Of a DNA stretch of 45,193 nucleotides, positions 43,042-45,193 are shown one piece after another. The DNA is from Candidatus Methanoperedentaceae archaeon GB37 (GTDB lineage: Archaea > Halobacteriota > Methanosarcinia > Methanosarcinales > EX4572-44), in assembly GCA_905171695.1 (NCBI GenBank), contig LR991653.1, forward strand, positions 1,292,957 through 1,338,149, given 5' to 3'. Under the pieces are notes generated by a model that had not been told where the DNA came from, made no database searches, and saw nothing but the letters and a program-made list of their open reading frames with translations. A program made the position numbers and the translations under genes. Position 1 is the first letter of the stretch; every line of letters starts with the position of its first letter.

Positions 43042-44052
43042 TGCTGTGTTGAACAATTGGCTGGATGGGGTATATCTTCAGGTAATTGTTTCTCTGAGAA
43101 TGTAGGCTTAAACACTTATGAGCATGTTGTAGAAGATGAATTTCATCTTTACTTCTTGAAACAAGGCTTCTGTAGATCTTGCTCTGCATGTCTCTCCAAA
43201 TACTCTTTTAACACCAGAGAAGAAACTCTCTGTTGTCCATCTGCAGCCATACCTGTATTTATCTTTCCATCTTTCATGACCTAACTCTTTTGGGTTCTCT
43301 TACTCTCTTAGCTCTGGATGGAGAGCCTCTTGACTTAGTTGAAGAGTTACTTCTTATCTTGATCACTGGTTCTACATTATTTTCAGCAAGATAATTGAAA
43401 TTCTCTCTGCTATCATAACCTTCATCACCATATACCCTAGTTATCTCTCCACCTCTTCCTTTAATTTGCTTTACCAGAGGTTTTAACATCTTTCCATCAC
43501 CTGTTCTTTCATCTGTTATCTTTAAGGCTAAGAGTTTCCTTGTTTTAACGTCTATAGCAATATGAACCTTAATCCAACCCTTTCTCGTCTTTCCATTTAT
43601 CTCTGATCCACTCTCCTCTATTCGTTATCTTCATACCAGACGAATCTATTGCAACTACAAGATCTTCTCCAAGATTACTAGAGAGTTCAAAGTCTAGTTT
43701 CCTCAACCTCTTACAAACAGTGGAATAATCAGCTACCTTTAACTCAGGTATATATTCTGATAATTTCCTCAAAAATCCTTCCATTTGTCTTAATGGAAGG
43801 AAAGCTACATGCAAGAAAGCTAGAAAACACATAAAGGTTCGAGGAAACCTGAAAGGTCTGCCAACCTTCCCCTCATTCATCCTATTTAATTCTTCATCCC
43901 AGTTCTCAAGGAAATCCAATGAGATATAGAGTTCTCCCCTCCGCACAAGTTTTTCATTATATTCCTTCCAATTTCTCTTACTCTGCATCCCAATCATCCC
44001 TCCTGCAAATGAGAAATACAGGAAGGAAACTTAAGAGTTATTCAACACAGCA
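43042..44052 (-). mobile_element. IS5-like element copy X4 (1011 bp)
   Basis: The ends are TGCTGTGTTGAACAATTGGC and GTTATTCAACACAGCA. It is flanked by the 8-bp duplication GTTTTTAA (43034-43041 and 44053-44060), marking an original insertion. It lies 12 bases from IS6-like copy E. Confidence 0.93.
43108..43997 (-). pseudogene. IS5-family transposase with two frameshifts (X4)
   Basis: Frames 43569-43997 and 43274-43489 match X1 and X2, including the extra G before KGWIKVH and the later shift before KELGHERWKDKY. It shares GDEGYD with X1, which suggests that X1 and X4 are the closest pair. It ends at a stop at 43108. Confidence 0.85.
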
Positions 44053-44064
44053 GTTTTTAACCGT

Positions 44065-44488
44065 GGACCCGTCCACATCAGATTATAAATACGGGAGACC
44101 ATCTCTTATTTAAGGCGTACTATGTCTATTCTGCTCTGGATCTTGAGAAGTTAATTCTGATGAGAGTTATGAGAGTTTATACAAACAAGAATTACCTGCT
44201 ACAAGGTCCTTCAGAGAAGTGCGTGTGAAGAATCCAAGATTCATCATCGATAAAGCTCCCTTCGCTTATAGATGCACTGAAAAACATAGATCTGGAATTT
44301 TAGCGATCAGTACTTTCGGAGCATGAAATCCACCTAAGAGATTTCATACAACACTAAAACAGAGAATAAAGATATTCTTTTGCTCACTTATCTCTTTTAA
44401 TCCTTTTAAAAACTGGAATTTGTTCTGTAAACTCTTTATGCTTTATTATAATCGGTTGGGGTGGTGTTTATGTTAAGTGGACACGCCC
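44065..44488 (+). mobile_element. IS6-like element, short derivative copy E (424 bp, hairpin type)
   Basis: The ends are GGACCCGTCCACATCAG and TTAAGTGGACACGCCC. The N-terminal half of the transposase is deleted; remaining plus-strand pieces include YYVYSA-like and the VDKAP region in broken frames. GCATGAAAT...ATTTCATAC at 44322-44350 is the same hairpin seen in copies A, B and D. It cannot encode a transposase and can only move in trans. Confidence 0.8.
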
Positions 44489-44535
44489 TGCAAAAAATCG
44501 CAACACATAAATAAGTTACTTTTTAGGTTATATGT

Positions 44536-45054
44536 ATGAGTGAAAAGGATAACAATGATGTTTTTAAAGCGCTCTCAAGTGAGACCAGGAGAAAGATTCT
44601 GGCGGTGTTATCGTCAGGTGACTGTCATGTCGCAGGGCTTGCACGGAGATTGAAGATATCTGTACCTGTTGCATCGAAGCATGTAAAGCTGCTGGAGGAG
44701 TGTGGACTTGTGAAGCGCAGGAAGTATGGGCGAACACATATCATATCGCTTGACAAGGATCCATCCGAGAAGATGGGGGAAGCCTTCTTCGATACGCATA
44801 GTGTGACCGTGAAGACGGGCTCCACCGTGCTTGACGTGTTGCGAAAAGTCTCGGCAGTCGAGATAAAGCACGTCGGAGACCATGAGCTTGTGGCATCTAT
44901 CGGTGGGAAAGAGGGCTTCTACATCTATGAGATTGACAGTGTTATGCCTGATAAGTCGATCTCTGAGATGCACGTTGAGAGTGACGTGGTAATACGATGG
45001 AAGCGGCTCGTTCCTGTGACAGAGAAGGAGATCAGGGTTGAAGTTACCGAGTGA
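44536..45054 (+). CDS. ArsR-type regulator fused to a DUF4430-like domain
   Basis: The 172-residue protein has an N-terminal winged-helix domain (residues 8-75): FKALSSETRRKILAVLSSGD, VAGLARRLKISVPVASKHVK, LLEECGLVKRRKYGRTHIIS. After a linker, residues 88-170 read VTVKTGSTVLDVLRKVSAVE, then ASIGGKEGFYIYEIDSVM, and end in VVIRWKRLVPV. This pattern (hydrophobic strand, GSTVLDVL, G-x-GFYIYEID) resembles the DUF4430/transcobalamin-like C-terminal domain. A sensor that binds a ligand and controls DNA binding is inferred. ATG 44536 follows a TATA-like AAATAAG. No target is visible. Confidence 0.75.
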   Translation: MSEKDNNDVFKALSSETRRKILAVLSSGDCHVAGLARRLKISVPVASKHVKLLEECGLVKRRKYGRTHIISLDKDPSEKMGEAFFDTHSVTVKTGSTVLDVLRKVSAVEIKHVGDHELVASIGGKEGFYIYEIDSVMPDKSISEMHVESDVVIRWKRLVPVTEKEIRVEVTE

Positions 45055-45193
45055 GAGGTGTGGCTCCGCATTGTTAATGGTTGCTAGTGAATGGTCTCAA
45101 GGGATTTCTGTCAATGGGGTGCGGATCGTTTCACATCAACCATAGCACAAGTCCTATTGTGATCATCTTTGCTGTCATGCTGCTTGTATAGTT
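45055..45193. other. Terminal stretch without a supported gene
   Basis: Only short frames occur here. A hydrophobic stretch (SPIVIIFAVMLLV) appears in one frame near 45149-45187 but stops before the edge. Confidence 0.3.

Overview
The window reads as a chromosome segment of a methanogen-related euryarchaeon. The evidence is archaeal-only or archaeal-type genes: ribosomal proteins L44e and S27e, aIF2-alpha, Nop10, a three-OB-fold RPA, UPF0058, a DUF434 protein, an MptN-like tetrahydromethanopterin glutamate ligase, and a cytoplasmic HdrABC/MvhD/FdhB-type electron-transfer operon. TATA-like boxes and GGTG/GGAGG ribosome-binding sites support this. A duplicated HdrA wired to an F420-type beta subunit and a degenerate FdhA, in a genome crowded with insertion sequences (IS), suggests an ANME-1 (Methanophagales), Syntrophoarchaeia or related alkane-oxidising lineage. 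That placement is inference; no marker seen here settles it.

Layout. 1-8.4 kb: a partial membrane protein divergent from a cis-prenyltransferase homologue that has lost its catalytic Asp, two small winged-helix proteins, a candidate structured RNA, a restriction-specificity (HsdS) remnant cut by an IS6-like element, a DUF434-mptN operon, an MFS transporter, an AIR-synthase-like protein and a YfcE-type phosphodiesterase. 8.6-13.6 kb: a nitroreductase with an odd start, an IS5-like copy, and an nrdH-like/nrdD pair for anaerobic dNTP synthesis. 13.6-16.2 kb: broken genes and IS remnants. 16.3-18.6 kb: the translation operon L44e-S27e-aIF2alpha-Nop10-PAC2. 18.6-22.6 kb: nested mobile elements (IS5 fragment, IS1634-like element carrying an IS5-like insertion, second IS5-like fragment, IS6-like copy).

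23.07-30.52 kb is the metabolic centre: hdrC-hdrB-hdrA(double)-mvhD-fdhB-fdhA-like, joined by overlaps or gaps of a few bases. By family knowledge such complexes couple F420, ferredoxin and heterodisulfide (thiol) chemistry by flavin bifurcation or confurcation. The double HdrA has complementary domain losses in its halves, and the terminal FdhA-like protein keeps only an N-terminal [4Fe-4S] motif and C-terminal molybdopterin-fold pieces. This makes it the best candidate here for an unusual system.

30.8-33.0 kb holds RPA, UPF0058 with a 5'-leader hairpin, and hisH. 33.0-37.6 kb is a second region of decayed mobile elements (IS5-like, IS200, IS630, IS5-like) plus small membrane proteins. 37.7-42.9 kb carries ileS and a DUF5752-trehalose synthase (TreT-like) pair, all on the minus strand. 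The end has another IS5-like copy, an IS6-like derivative and an ArsR regulator fused to a DUF4430-like domain.

At least five IS6-like and four near-identical IS5-like (about 1.01 kb) copies are present. Four of the five IS6-like copies share a hairpin where the catalytic Glu segment should be. All four IS5-like copies share one frameshift and three share a second. No tRNA, rRNA or CRISPR array was recognised.
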